Positions 42,174 to 51,543 of a DNA stretch of 64,000 bases are shown piece by piece. Under the pieces are notes generated by a model. It was not told the DNA's origin. It ran no database searches and was given only the letters and a program-made list of their open reading frames with translations. Both the position numbers and the translations under genes were made by a program. Origin of the DNA: Clostridioides difficile (GTDB lineage Bacteria > Bacillota > Clostridia > Peptostreptococcales > Peptostreptococcaceae); NCBI GenBank assembly GCA_024919175.1, contig CP103804.1, forward strand, positions 930,001-994,000, read 5' to 3'. Position 1 is the stretch's first letter. Each line of letters begins with the position of its first letter.

Positions 42174-43709
42174 ATGCTAAACGATATGCTAACGCTATTA
42201 TCAGAAAGAAGTGATTTTTTTATAAAACTATCCATCGAACATTTGACGATTTCTATTATTTCTATAATAATTGCAATTGTTTTAGGTGGTATAATTGGTA
42301 TCATTGTAAGTGAATTTCATAAGTCTTCTAAGCCAATATTGGGGACTATCAATTTTCTATACACTATACCATCTATTTCTATGCTAGGTTTTTTGATACC
42401 ATTCTCTGGAATTGGAAATACTACAGCTATTATTGCTCTTACTATATATGCATTACTACCTATGGTTAGAAATACATATACTGGAATTACTAATGTAGAT
42501 AAAAACATTCTTGAAGCAGCAAAAGGTATGGGAAGTACAGACTTTCAGATACTATATAAAATAAAACTTCCACTAGCTTTACCTGTCATTATGTCTGGTA
42601 TTAGAAACATGGTTATTATGACAATTGCACTTACTGGTATTGCTTCATTTATAGGTGCTGGTGGTCTGGGTGTAGCGATATATAGAGGAATCACAACAAA
42701 TAGCACAGTAATGACAGTTACTGGAAGTATTCTTATTGCTCTATTAGCTTTATTATTTGATTTTATTTTAGGATTAGTAGAAAGATTTTTACAAAGAAAA
42801 AGAAAAAAGAAAAATAGGAAAAAAGTATTTGCCATTCTAGGAAGTCTTATCCTTATAATAACTATCTTTACATCTTATTTTTTTAATTCTGCAAAGACTC
42901 AAACTATTCATATAGCTACAAAACCAATGACTGAGCAGTATATTCTTGGTGAAATGTTGGATATTTTAATTGAAAAAAATACAGATTTGAAAGTAGAAAT
43001 CACACAAGGTGTAGGTGGAGGAACATCTAATATTCAGCCAGCTATGGAGAATGGAGAATTTGATATTTATCCAGAATATACAGGGACAGGCTGGAATATG
43101 GTCCTGAAGAAAAATGAATTATATACGGAAAATATGTTTGAGAAGTTACAATCTGAATATAAAACTAAGCTTAAAATGCAGTGGACTGGTATGTATGGCT
43201 TTTCTAATAGTTATGCGTTGGCAGTTAGAAAAGAGATTGCAGATAAATATAAATTGAAAAATATTTCAGATTTAAGAGAAATATCTTCTGAATTGACATT
43301 TGGTGCAGAGTACGATTTTTATGAGAGAGAAGATGGCTATACTCCGCTATGTAATACTTATGACTTACACTTTAAAAACACAGTTGATTTAGATATCGGG
43401 CTTAAATATCAGGCAATCAATGAGGGAAAAATTGATGTAATGCCTATATTTACAACTGATGGTCAGTATAGTGTTTCAGATGTTGTAGTTTTAAAGGATG
43501 ATAAAAGCTTTTATCCATCTTATCAATGTGGAAATGTTATTCGTTCAGAAGTATTAGAGGAACATCCAGAACTTTCAAAAGTATTTGAGATGGTTAAAGA
43601 TATTTTAACTGATAAAGAAATGGCTAAATTGAATTATGATGTAGAAAATAATAATTTAGAGCCTAGAGAAGTTGCACAGGAGTTTTTGAATAAAAAGGGA
43701 CTTTTATAA
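42174..43709 (+). CDS. ABC importer permease fused to substrate-binding domain (OpuC/EgtU type)
   Basis: The 511-residue fusion has a membrane permease (about 1-215; EAAKGMGSTDFQILYKIKLPLALPVIMSGIRN is the ATPase-coupling loop) with basic linker RKRKKKNRKK, one more helix (about 223-241), then an extracytoplasmic binding domain (about 245-511: KPMTEQYILGEM, GVGGGTSNIQPAMENGEFDIYPEYTGTGWN). The fusion layout matches OpuC-family transporters for betaine or choline and the EgtU ergothioneine importers (including the Listeria protein once called BilE). The substrate cannot be decided by eye. It is followed after 14 bases by its ATPase. SD AAGGAG. Confidence 0.9.
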   Translation: MLNDMLTLLSERSDFFIKLSIEHLTISIISIIIAIVLGGIIGIIVSEFHKSSKPILGTINFLYTIPSISMLGFLIPFSGIGNTTAIIALTIYALLPMVRNTYTGITNVDKNILEAAKGMGSTDFQILYKIKLPLALPVIMSGIRNMVIMTIALTGIASFIGAGGLGVAIYRGITTNSTVMTVTGSILIALLALLFDFILGLVERFLQRKRKKKNRKKVFAILGSLILIITIFTSYFFNSAKTQTIHIATKPMTEQYILGEMLDILIEKNTDLKVEITQGVGGGTSNIQPAMENGEFDIYPEYTGTGWNMVLKKNELYTENMFEKLQSEYKTKLKMQWTGMYGFSNSYALAVRKEIADKYKLKNISDLREISSELTFGAEYDFYEREDGYTPLCNTYDLHFKNTVDLDIGLKYQAINEGKIDVMPIFTTDGQYSVSDVVVLKDDKSFYPSYQCGNVIRSEVLEEHPELSKVFEMVKDILTDKEMAKLNYDVENNNLEPREVAQEFLNKKGLL

Positions 43710-43723
43710 TTGGAGGAAATATA

Positions 43724-44485
43724 ATGACACCTATTATACAATTTAAAAATATTGAAAAACAATATAATGATAAAACAATCATAAATAATCTCAATTTAGA
43801 TATAGAAAAAGGAGAATTTTTGACTGTTATTGGCTCATCTGGAAGTGGAAAGACAACTCTTCTAAAAATGATTAATGGTCTTATTTTGCCAGATGGAGGA
43901 GATATTTTAATTAACAAAACAGACATTAAAAATGAGGACTTAATTAAATTAAGAAGAAAAATAGGCTATTGTGTTCAGGGGAGTGTTCTTTTTCCTCATA
44001 TGACTGTTGAAGAAAATATTTCATATGTACCAAATCTTCTTAATCGAAAAAATAAGTCAGAGATAAAAAATGCTGTAGATAAATGGATGCAGATAGTGGG
44101 ATTACCAAATGATATGAAAACAAGATACCCATCTGAATTATCAGGTGGTCAGCAACAGCGTGTAGGCATAGCACGTGCTTTAGCTTCTTCACCAGAAATC
44201 TTATTGATGGATGAACCTTTTGGTGCTGTTGATGAAATCACGCGAAAACAGTTACAAAAAGAGATAAAAGAAATTCATAAAAAAACAGGAATTACTATTA
44301 TCTTTATTACACATGATATTTATGAAGCCTTGATTTTGGGTACAAAAACTTTGGTACTGAATCATGGAGTCATTCAACAATATGATACTCCTGAAAATAT
44401 CTTAAATACACCTGCAAATCAATTTGTAGACCAATTACTAAATGTAAAGAAATCTATAACAAGTTATGATGATTTAAAAGAATAA
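43724..44485 (+). CDS. ATPase of the OpuC/EgtU-type importer
   Basis: The 253-residue ABC ATPase has Walker A GSSGSGKTT (about 36-44), Q-loop VQGSVLFPHMTV, signature LSGGQQQR, Walker B ILLMDEPF and the H-loop THD. It is shorter than OpuCA-type ATPases (about 380-400) and lacks the C-terminal CBS pair that senses ionic strength, so osmotic gating is unlikely. This supports a solute-uptake role of the EgtU type over osmoprotection (inference). GGAGG lies before ATG, directly behind the permease fusion. Confidence 0.9.
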   Translation: MTPIIQFKNIEKQYNDKTIINNLNLDIEKGEFLTVIGSSGSGKTTLLKMINGLILPDGGDILINKTDIKNEDLIKLRRKIGYCVQGSVLFPHMTVEENISYVPNLLNRKNKSEIKNAVDKWMQIVGLPNDMKTRYPSELSGGQQQRVGIARALASSPEILLMDEPFGAVDEITRKQLQKEIKEIHKKTGITIIFITHDIYEALILGTKTLVLNHGVIQQYDTPENILNTPANQFVDQLLNVKKSITSYDDLKE

Positions 44486-44600
44486 AGTTAATCTAAAAAT
44501 TAAATTATGATAATACTGAAAAACTATTGACCTTGAGCTAACTTTAAGTCGTATACTAAAAGTATAAGAATAGATAAACAAGGCATAGGGGGTATTAAAT

Positions 44601-45014
44601 ATGGATAGAGAAAAAGATTTAGGTACAGGAGCAGTTTTTCCTATTGGAGAAGAAAACAAAGCATTTGCACAGTATTTTACAGGAGAATGTTACTTAAATA
44701 TGCTTACTACTAAGGGTGTGGTGATTGGTAATGTTACGTTTGCTCCTTCTACAATCAATTCGTGGCACATACATCATAAGGGCGGACAGATTTTACTTGT
44801 AACTGGAGGTAGAGGATATTATCAAGAGTTTGGCAAACTAGCACAGGAATTGCATGCAGGTGATGTTGTTAATATACCACCAGATGTGAAGCACTGGCAT
44901 GGAGCTGCACCAGATAGTTGGTTTCAGCATCTAGCTGTAGAAGTACCAGCAGAGGGAGCCTTCAATGAATGGTTGGAACCTGTATCTGATGAAGAATATA
45001 GCAAATTAAAATAA
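44601..45014 (+). CDS. Single-domain cupin
   Basis: The 137-residue cupin has motif 1 WHIHHKGGQILLVTGGRGYYQ (His, His, Gln metal ligands) and motif 2 GDVVNIPPDVKHWHGAAP (His ligand). It resembles small cupins linked to carboxymuconolactone decarboxylase-like proteins and redox or aldehyde-stress responses. Its substrate is unknown. GGGGG precedes ATG, and the gene is closed by its own terminator; it need not belong with the importer 115 bases upstream. Confidence 0.85.
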   Translation: MDREKDLGTGAVFPIGEENKAFAQYFTGECYLNMLTTKGVVIGNVTFAPSTINSWHIHHKGGQILLVTGGRGYYQEFGKLAQELHAGDVVNIPPDVKHWHGAAPDSWFQHLAVEVPAEGAFNEWLEPVSDEEYSKLK

Positions 45015-45041
45015 AATATTTATAAACTTATAAAAAATGAT

Positions 45042-45083
45042 GAGTGTATATTAAGTAAAACTACTAAATATACACTTTTTTTT
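45042..45083 (+). terminator. Terminator after cupin gene
   Basis: AGTGTATATT (45043-45052) pairs with AAATATACACT (to about 45075), followed by eight Ts. Confidence 0.88.
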
Positions 45084-45196
45084 ATTTTGAATTAATAAAA
45101 ACTTGAGAAAATAATAGTTTTTTAGAAAATAAAATTAGTATAATAAAATAGGAAACCCTAATGATTTAATGTGTATAAGAACATGGAGGAAATAAA

Positions 45197-45889
45197 ATGG
45201 AAACTATAATGGTTGTAGAAGATGATATTATGCTTAATAATGGTATATGTTTCAACTTACAAAGTGATGGATTTCGAGTGGTACCAACATATAGTCTAAA
45301 AGAAGCTAAAGAAAAATTTGAGAAAGAAAAAATAGATTTAATTATATTAGATGTAAATCTTCCTGATGGAAATGGATTTGACTTGTGCAAAGAAATAAGA
45401 ACTAGTTCAAAGGTAGGTATTCTATTTTTGACAGCCTGTGATATGGAATCTGATATTGTAAATGGATTTAAGATAGGAGCAGATGATTACATAACAAAGC
45501 CATTTAGTATAAATATATTGCTACAAAGAATAAAAGCACTGCTTAGAAGATGTAATGTTGAAATGCAAGAAGATGTCTTATTTGAGGGAGAATTTGAATT
45601 TAATTTTGATAACATGACTGTAACTAGAAATAGCGAAAATATAATTCTTTCACCTATAGAATATAGAATTCTAAAGAAATTGGTACAACATAAAAATGAA
45701 ATAGTTACAAGACAAGCATTGATAGATGCAATATGGGACAATGATAGTGAGTATATGGAAGAACATGCATTGACAGTAAATATAAATAGATTGAGAAAGA
45801 GAATAGACCAGAAAACATCAAAGCATAAGTACATAAGGACTATCTATGGAATAGGCTATATGTGGGTTGGTGAACAAGATGAAAAATAA
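45197..45889 (+). CDS. OmpR-family response regulator (module 1)
   Basis: The 230-residue regulator has a receiver domain with acidic pocket ED (8-9), phospho-acceptor Asp52 in LILDVNLPDG, Thr in FLTA and Lys in ITKPFS, then a winged-helix output domain (about 130-228). GGAGGA precedes the ATG. The sensor gene overlaps its end. A candidate binding site of paired direct repeats lies before the ABC transporter genes 1.2 kb downstream, so it likely activates them on peptide-antibiotic or envelope stress. Confidence 0.93.
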   Translation: METIMVVEDDIMLNNGICFNLQSDGFRVVPTYSLKEAKEKFEKEKIDLIILDVNLPDGNGFDLCKEIRTSSKVGILFLTACDMESDIVNGFKIGADDYITKPFSINILLQRIKALLRRCNVEMQEDVLFEGEFEFNFDNMTVTRNSENIILSPIEYRILKKLVQHKNEIVTRQALIDAIWDNDSEYMEEHALTVNINRLRKRIDQKTSKHKYIRTIYGIGYMWVGEQDEK

Positions 45890-46943
45890 TAAAAGTTTAA
45901 GTAAAAACTATTATAAAAACATTTCCATTATATATTTCATAGTATCATGTTTATCCTTAATAATAATAAGAATGCAAACTAACAAAATTTTATATATACA
46001 TCCTGATTTAGCTGAATTTATTGTGAATATTAATTGTATAATTTTAATTTTTATAGTTACTATGTTTTTAATATCGTTATTTTTTGTATATAAAATAAGA
46101 AAAGACATAGTTGAATTTAGTAGCAATATCATATATAACATAGATGAATTTATATCGGGTAATAAAAATATGCACTTTGATTTAAATAAAGATACTTTAA
46201 CTGCCAAAGTTCAAAATAAAATTAAATATATGATAGAAGTTATGGAAGTTAAAAACAGTAAGTATTTAGAGGAAAAAGAAAATATAAAAACTTTAATATC
46301 AGATATATCACATCAAATAAAAATACCAATAGCTAATATATCTATGTATAATGAGACTCTAATGCATAAAGAATTAGATAGAAAAAATCAAGTATTGTTT
46401 TTAGAAAACATGCAAAGTCAGGTAAATAAATTGGACTGGCTGGGAAAAGCACTTATAAAGATTTCTAGATTAGAAACTGGTATTATATCTTTGAATACGA
46501 CTAAAAGCAGAATAAGCGATACTATTGCAAGTGCACTAAGTGGAGTGTTTTTAAAGTTAGAAGAAAAAAATATATTACTAGAAATTGATTTAGATGATAA
46601 AATTGAAGTTTGGCATGATAAAAAATGGACTAGTGAAGCTTTATTCAATATTATAGAAAATGCAGTAAAGTATACCCATGAGGGAGGAAAGATAAGTATA
46701 AAGGTTGATAAAATGGATATATTCACTAAAATTATCATAAGTGATAATGGAATAGGTATAGATGAGAGTGAAATAAACAATATATTTAAAAGATTCTATA
46801 GGAGTATAGAAGTTGGAAATATAGAAGGCATTGGAGTTGGCTTATACTTAGCAAGAGAAATTATAAATAAACAAAATGGATATATAAAAGTAGATTCTCG
46901 AAAAAATGTTGGAACTACGTTTAATGTTTATATGAAAAATTAA
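45879..46943 (+). CDS. Sensor histidine kinase (module 1)
   Basis: The 354-residue kinase has two transmembrane helices (about 16-30 and 53-71) with only about 22 residues between them, so it has almost no external sensor and belongs to the intramembrane-sensing type that reads an ABC transporter. His145 lies in SDISHQIKIP, N-box NIIENAVKYT, and G-boxes DNGIGI and GIGVGLYLAREI. ATG 45879 overlaps the regulator gene by 11 bases; TTG 45867 is an unneeded extension. With the FtsX-type transporter downstream it forms a BceRS-BceAB-like unit. Confidence 0.92.
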   Translation: MKNNKSLSKNYYKNISIIYFIVSCLSLIIIRMQTNKILYIHPDLAEFIVNINCIILIFIVTMFLISLFFVYKIRKDIVEFSSNIIYNIDEFISGNKNMHFDLNKDTLTAKVQNKIKYMIEVMEVKNSKYLEEKENIKTLISDISHQIKIPIANISMYNETLMHKELDRKNQVLFLENMQSQVNKLDWLGKALIKISRLETGIISLNTTKSRISDTIASALSGVFLKLEEKNILLEIDLDDKIEVWHDKKWTSEALFNIIENAVKYTHEGGKISIKVDKMDIFTKIIISDNGIGIDESEINNIFKRFYRSIEVGNIEGIGVGLYLAREIINKQNGYIKVDSRKNVGTTFNVYMKN

Positions 46944-47071
46944 ACTCAACATTTACTTAAAATTGAGATTTATAATATATAACTTGAAAATAAAATTTAA
47001 AATTCTTAGAAGTAGTGTATATAGTGTTTGTTAGATAACATCATATGCACTATTTTTATTTTCCCTTCAAT

Positions 47072-47137
47072 AAATATCACAAAATATCTTAAAAAAACAT
47101 TACGAAATATCTTAAAATATCTCAAAATTGTTATAAT
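47072..47137 (+). promoter_or_regulatory. Promoter with paired direct repeats for the ABC operon
   Basis: AAATATC occurs at 47072, 47082, 47105 and 47115: two pairs with exact 10-base internal spacing, 33 bases apart (about three helical turns). TATAAT follows at 47132-47137, and the second pair overlaps the expected -35. This is the usual layout for activation by an OmpR-family regulator; the adjacent response regulator is the natural candidate. Confidence 0.7.
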
Positions 47138-47274
47138 TCATATCTAAAATATAACAGTAATGTGAGGATTAGAAAGGGGTTTACGTGATAATATTTAAGT
47201 AACAAATCAATAAGCATGAAATTTTAATATAAAATTAAAAAATATATAAAATAAAGTAAGAGGGAGATATGATT

Positions 47275-47964
47275 ATGAAAATACTGGAGACTAATAATTT
47301 AAAAAAATATTATGGAAAAGGTGAAAATATAGTAAAAGCTTTAGATGGAATAAATATAAGTATAAATAGAGGAGAGTTTGTCGCTATAGTAGGGACATCA
47401 GGAAGTGGAAAGAGTACATTGTTACATATGATAGGGGGACTTGATAGAGCAAGTGATGGGAAGGTAATTGTTGAAAATAATGATATATTTGCTATGAATG
47501 ATGAAGAACTTACAATATTTAGAAGACGTAATGTAGGCTTTATATTTCAAAACTATAATCTAGTTCCAATACTAAATGTTTATGAAAATATAGTATTACC
47601 TATAGAACTTGATGGATGCAAAATAGATACTAAATATATAGATGAGATAATAGAAGTTTTAGGGCTAAGTCAAAAAGTGGATGACCTACCAAACAATCTA
47701 TCAGGAGGACAGCAACAGAGAGTAGCTATCGCAAGAGCTTTAGCAACAAAACCATCAATAATATTAGCTGATGAACCAACAGGGAACTTAGATAGCAAAA
47801 CAGAACAAGATGTGTTAGGACTTTTAAAAGTTACTAGTAGTAAGTTTAGCCAAACTATAATTATGATAACTCATAATGAACAAATTGCTCAAATGGCTGA
47901 TAGAATTATAAGGATTGAAGATGGAAAAGTTGTAGATAGAGGTGAGAACAATGTTACAAAATAA
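47275..47964 (+). CDS. ABC transporter ATPase, MacB/BceA type
   Basis: A 229-residue ATPase with Walker A GTSGSGKST, Q-loop FIFQNYNLVP, signature LSGGQQQR, Walker B IILADEPTGNLDSKT and H-loop THN. The ADEPTGNLD block and length are typical of the MacB/LolD/BceA class that works with FtsX-type permeases. AGGGAG (47261-47266) gives good spacing to ATG 47275; ATG 47269 is too close. It overlaps the permease gene by 14 bases. Drives mechanical release of antimicrobial peptides or envelope factors in related systems. Confidence 0.92.
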   Translation: MKILETNNLKKYYGKGENIVKALDGINISINRGEFVAIVGTSGSGKSTLLHMIGGLDRASDGKVIVENNDIFAMNDEELTIFRRRNVGFIFQNYNLVPILNVYENIVLPIELDGCKIDTKYIDEIIEVLGLSQKVDDLPNNLSGGQQQRVAIARALATKPSIILADEPTGNLDSKTEQDVLGLLKVTSSKFSQTIIMITHNEQIAQMADRIIRIEDGKVVDRGENNVTK

Positions 47965-50515
47965 CAATAAGGAAATTATAAAAAAACTAAGTAATAGAAG
48001 TTTTAAAACGAATAAAATGAGAAATCTAATTTCAGTTCTTGCAATAGTATTAACTACAGTTTTGTTTACCTCATTGTTTACAGTAGGATATAGTATGTTG
48101 GAAGCTTTTAATAACTATCAAGCTATGGAATACGGGACAAAAAGTCATGCTCAATTTCAAGATTTAAGTAATAGACAGATTGAAATTATAAGAAAAGATA
48201 GTTCAGTAGACAAAAACAGTATTGGAATAGTAAAAAACATAGCAAGTTTAAAAAATCCAGAGTTTTCAACGCAAGCAGTGAATTTAACAATTTATGATGA
48301 AAAAAGCCTTGAAAGTGCTGTAAATGTAGAGATGATTGAAGGTAGTTTACCAAAAAATAATGATGAAATAGTCATGCCCACAAAGATATTAGATATGTTA
48401 GATGTACCCCATAAAATAGGTGCTGAAGTAAAATTAATAGTCCCAAAAACTAAAGATGGAGTACCAACTAATGAAAAAGAGACATTCAAATTTAAACTAG
48501 TTGGATATTTTGAGTACAAAACAGCTACAGCAATACCTCTTCATGATGTATTTACAAGTGAAGCTTTCTATAATAATTACAAAAAAACAAATGAAGTAGC
48601 TCCTACAAGTGTATCCCTTAATTTTTTTAATGATAAAAATTTGCAATCTAAATTTGATAAACTAACTGAGAAAATCCAACCTTATTCAGGAAAAGCAACT
48701 ATAAATCCTATATATTTAAGTAAACAAACAACTACTTTAAAGGAAGTTGTTAAAAATGTATTACCAATAATCTTAATTGTAATACTTATACTTTTAAGTG
48801 GATATTTATTGATTTATAATATTTTTTATATTTCAGTTGTTAAAGATATAAAATATTATGGCTTATTAAAAACAATAGGAACATCACCATATCAATTAAA
48901 AAAATTGATTATTAAACAAGCTAATAAATTATGTATAATAGCTATACCAATAGGTTTAGTATTGGGATTTTTAATAGGAATAGTGTTTGTTCCTCTAGTT
49001 GGTAAGTTTATGGAGGGATTAAATAAAACTGCATTTGAATATTTTAATCCGTTAATATTTGTATTTGCTGTTGTATTTTCATATGTAACTGTTAGATTGT
49101 CATGCAAAAAACCTGCTAAGATTGTAAGTTCTGTATCTCCTATAGATGCTGTAAGATATAGTGATAAAAGTAATAAGATTAAACGTAAGTCTAAAAAAGG
49201 GAAACGTGGTTCTAAAATTCATAAGATGGCACTTGCAAATGTATTTAGAAATAGACGCAAAGCTACTTTAGTTTTAGTTTCTATGTCACTAAGTTGTATA
49301 ATATTTTTGACTGTATCTGCAATTATAAGTAGCTCTAATCCAGAAAGAGCTGCTGAAGGTATGATGTTAGGGGATATAGAAATACGTCATGGGCTTGCAG
49401 ACACTGCGAAATTTGAAGATAATGAAGTTGTTCCAATTGATGAAAATCTTATAAAAGATATTAAGAATCTTGATGGAGTAAGTAATGTAAGTAAGCTGTA
49501 CAAGGATTTAAGTTATATAGCTTATGAAGGAGATTTAAAAGATGAAGTATTGACTCAAAAAGTAGATGAAGAATATAAAAAGCAGTTTCTTCAAGGCAGA
49601 GACCCAAAAGAAATTGCAGAAAATAATGGTTTTTTAGCTTCAGATACAGTTGGATTATCTTCAGGTAGATTATTAAGTAAACTATCAAAAAATAATACTA
49701 TATACTCTCAAAGTAATACTAAAATACTATCAGGTTCTATAGATGAGAAAAAATTTGATGAAGGTGGATACGTAGTAATTAATGGACATGAAGGAAGTAA
49801 AATAAAAGCGGGAGATAAAATTAAGTTTAGATATTTAAAAGGAGATGTTGTAGGGAAAGGATATATAGATAAAGAGTTTAAAGTCATGGCAGTTCTTGAT
49901 GGTGCACAAAATTTTAATATGGGAATGTACATTAATGAAAATGACTTTAAAAATATGGTTGTAAAGCCATATGTAGAAAGTCTTGTGATTGACACAAATA
50001 GTGATGTGAAGTCTGTTGAAAATAAAATAAATAATTTGAATAAGAAATATAATAATCCATATACAAAAGTTTATTCAAAAAATATCTATATAGAAGAGGC
50101 AAGAGAGAGTCAAAAGGTTATAAAGATTGTAGGGATGAGTGCAGTATTTATAATAGGATTGATTGGAGTACTAAACTTTATAAACACTATGATAACAAAC
50201 ATAATGTCTCGTAAACAAGAGTTTGCAATGATTGAGGCAGTAGGCATGACAAGAAAACAGCTTCAAAAAATGATAATGCTTGAAGGATTTTATTATGGGG
50301 TGATAATAACTATTGTAAATCTTACCTTTGGAAGTATGGCAACCTTTTTAGGATTTAATATTATGAAATTAAGATATTCTGTGTATTCTTATCCAGTGGG
50401 AGCACTTATAACAAGTATATTAATAGTATTTTTGATAACATCTATAGTACCTTTAATAGTTTATCATAATGTTTCTAAGGATAGTATTGTTGAAAGAATT
50501 AGAGAAGCTGAATAA
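47951..50515 (+). CDS. FtsX-type ABC permease, large
   Basis: This 854-residue membrane protein has a first helix (about 25-45), an external segment (50-270), a three-helix FtsX core (about 275-390), a further helix (about 440-460), a second large external region (about 460-720) and a second FtsX core (about 725-845). The duplicated FtsX layout resembles lantibiotic/bacitracin-response and lipoprotein-type permeases. ATG 47951 is chosen because AGAGGTGAG (47937-47945) is well spaced; GTG 47942 lies inside it. It is the last gene of this module. Confidence 0.9.
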   Translation: MLQNNNKEIIKKLSNRSFKTNKMRNLISVLAIVLTTVLFTSLFTVGYSMLEAFNNYQAMEYGTKSHAQFQDLSNRQIEIIRKDSSVDKNSIGIVKNIASLKNPEFSTQAVNLTIYDEKSLESAVNVEMIEGSLPKNNDEIVMPTKILDMLDVPHKIGAEVKLIVPKTKDGVPTNEKETFKFKLVGYFEYKTATAIPLHDVFTSEAFYNNYKKTNEVAPTSVSLNFFNDKNLQSKFDKLTEKIQPYSGKATINPIYLSKQTTTLKEVVKNVLPIILIVILILLSGYLLIYNIFYISVVKDIKYYGLLKTIGTSPYQLKKLIIKQANKLCIIAIPIGLVLGFLIGIVFVPLVGKFMEGLNKTAFEYFNPLIFVFAVVFSYVTVRLSCKKPAKIVSSVSPIDAVRYSDKSNKIKRKSKKGKRGSKIHKMALANVFRNRRKATLVLVSMSLSCIIFLTVSAIISSSNPERAAEGMMLGDIEIRHGLADTAKFEDNEVVPIDENLIKDIKNLDGVSNVSKLYKDLSYIAYEGDLKDEVLTQKVDEEYKKQFLQGRDPKEIAENNGFLASDTVGLSSGRLLSKLSKNNTIYSQSNTKILSGSIDEKKFDEGGYVVINGHEGSKIKAGDKIKFRYLKGDVVGKGYIDKEFKVMAVLDGAQNFNMGMYINENDFKNMVVKPYVESLVIDTNSDVKSVENKINNLNKKYNNPYTKVYSKNIYIEEARESQKVIKIVGMSAVFIIGLIGVLNFINTMITNIMSRKQEFAMIEAVGMTRKQLQKMIMLEGFYYGVIITIVNLTFGSMATFLGFNIMKLRYSVYSYPVGALITSILIVFLITSIVPLIVYHNVSKDSIVERIREAE

Positions 50516-50619
50516 TATCTAAATACAATAGAAACTGAATAATGGTTAAATCTGATTTAAGCTAAAGAATAATTAAATGTAGCATAAAAAAATATATTTT
50601 TTATATTCACAATAGAAAG

Positions 50620-50665
50620 AAGGTGTCTCAAAATGAGCTTTTTGGTTCATGAGGCACTCTTTTTC
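50620..50665 (+). terminator. Terminator after the FtsX permease
   Basis: GTGTCTCA (50623-50630) pairs with TGAGGCAC (50650-50657, one G:U), with inner complementarity and TCTTTTTC following. Confidence 0.7.
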
Positions 50666-50702
50666 TGTATAAAATTAAATATATTTTCATCATTTAAAAA
50701 AT

Positions 50703-50745
50703 GAAAAAGAGACTTATCTCTATTTTGAGACAGCCCCTTTTTAAA
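50703..50745 (-). terminator. Minus-strand terminator of the flavodoxin genes
   Basis: On the minus strand GGCTGTCTCAAAATAGAGAT then AAGTCTCTTTTTC. The element is nearly the same as the plus-strand terminator at 62204-62240 and is complementary to the TGTCTCAAAAT of the neighbouring plus-strand terminator. Confidence 0.6.
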
Positions 50746-50780
50746 AGTTGTTTTTAATATAGTATTTTAAGCTTTACATG

Positions 50781-50830
50781 ATTTGTATAGATTTGTATAG
50801 ATTTGTATAGATTTGTATAGATTCGTATGA
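50781..50830. repeat. Tandem repeat (ATTTGTATAG)x5
   Basis: Four exact and one degenerate copy of a 10-base unit (ATTTGTATAG; last copy ATTCGTATGA), between the two convergent terminators and the flavodoxin gene. The period equals one helical turn, giving phased A/T tracts. No known function. Confidence 0.92.
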
Positions 50831-50892
50831 AAAATTTTAAAAACAAATAAAATACTTATATCTTATGTGAAATTTATTTTAATATTAATTTT

Positions 50893-51543
50893 TTATTTTC
50901 TTAATATATCACTTTTAGTCAGTCCATTTGATTTAGCTTGTGGATTCCAATGGTAATTAAGAAAAGATTTAAATATAAATCTAGGAAAGTTAGGTGAGAT
51001 AAAAATATTATTTTTACCAGAAGTACTACTATCTATGTTGTTACTAAGTATATTCTTTGATAGTTCTTCTAATGAAGTTCCTAAGCTTTTTTTTGGACCT
51101 TTGCCTAAAGGAGTAGATTGTAATGAACCTAGCATTTCTCCTCCACCAATTCCTATTCCTTGAACCCATGTAAAGTTAGCTTTTTTACACCAATTTTCTA
51201 TCATTTGAATTGCTAAATGAGTTTGTTTCCCCTCATAGAACCCACAGTTAACTATTGCATATACTGGAATAGCTTTTTTATTTTGCCTCTTTGCACATTC
51301 TTCACATTCCTCTAAAAGACGAAGTAGATGAGAAGGTATACCATCTACATAAAGAGGAAATGCAATTATCAACCTATCACAATTAAGTATGGCATCAATA
51401 GCTTTAGGATACTTGGATACATTGTCTATTTTAAATGTAAGAATGTCATTATCCTTTTGTATAAGTTTTTCTACTTCAGATAAAAAGTATTGTGAGTTAT
51501 TTTCTTTTACTTTTGGGCTTCCATTTATCATTACTATATTCAT
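50893..51543 (-). CDS. Flavodoxin-fold NAD(P)H-dependent reductase-like protein
   Basis: The 216-residue protein begins MNIVMINGSPKVKENNSQ, the FMN phosphate loop of flavodoxin-like reductases, then DRLIIAFPLYVDGIPSHLLRLLEE and GIGIGGGEMLG. A C-terminal extension (about 150-216) is unassigned. Likely a cytoplasmic FMN oxidoreductase. It overlaps the upstream gene by ATGA (51540-51543). It belongs to a padR-led three-gene minus-strand unit. The electron acceptor is unknown; drug or quinone reduction is possible. Confidence 0.8.
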   Translation of the reverse strand: MNIVMINGSPKVKENNSQYFLSEVEKLIQKDNDILTFKIDNVSKYPKAIDAILNCDRLIIAFPLYVDGIPSHLLRLLEECEECAKRQNKKAIPVYAIVNCGFYEGKQTHLAIQMIENWCKKANFTWVQGIGIGGGEMLGSLQSTPLGKGPKKSLGTSLEELSKNILSNNIDSSTSGKNNIFISPNFPRFIFKSFLNYHWNPQAKSNGLTKSDILRK

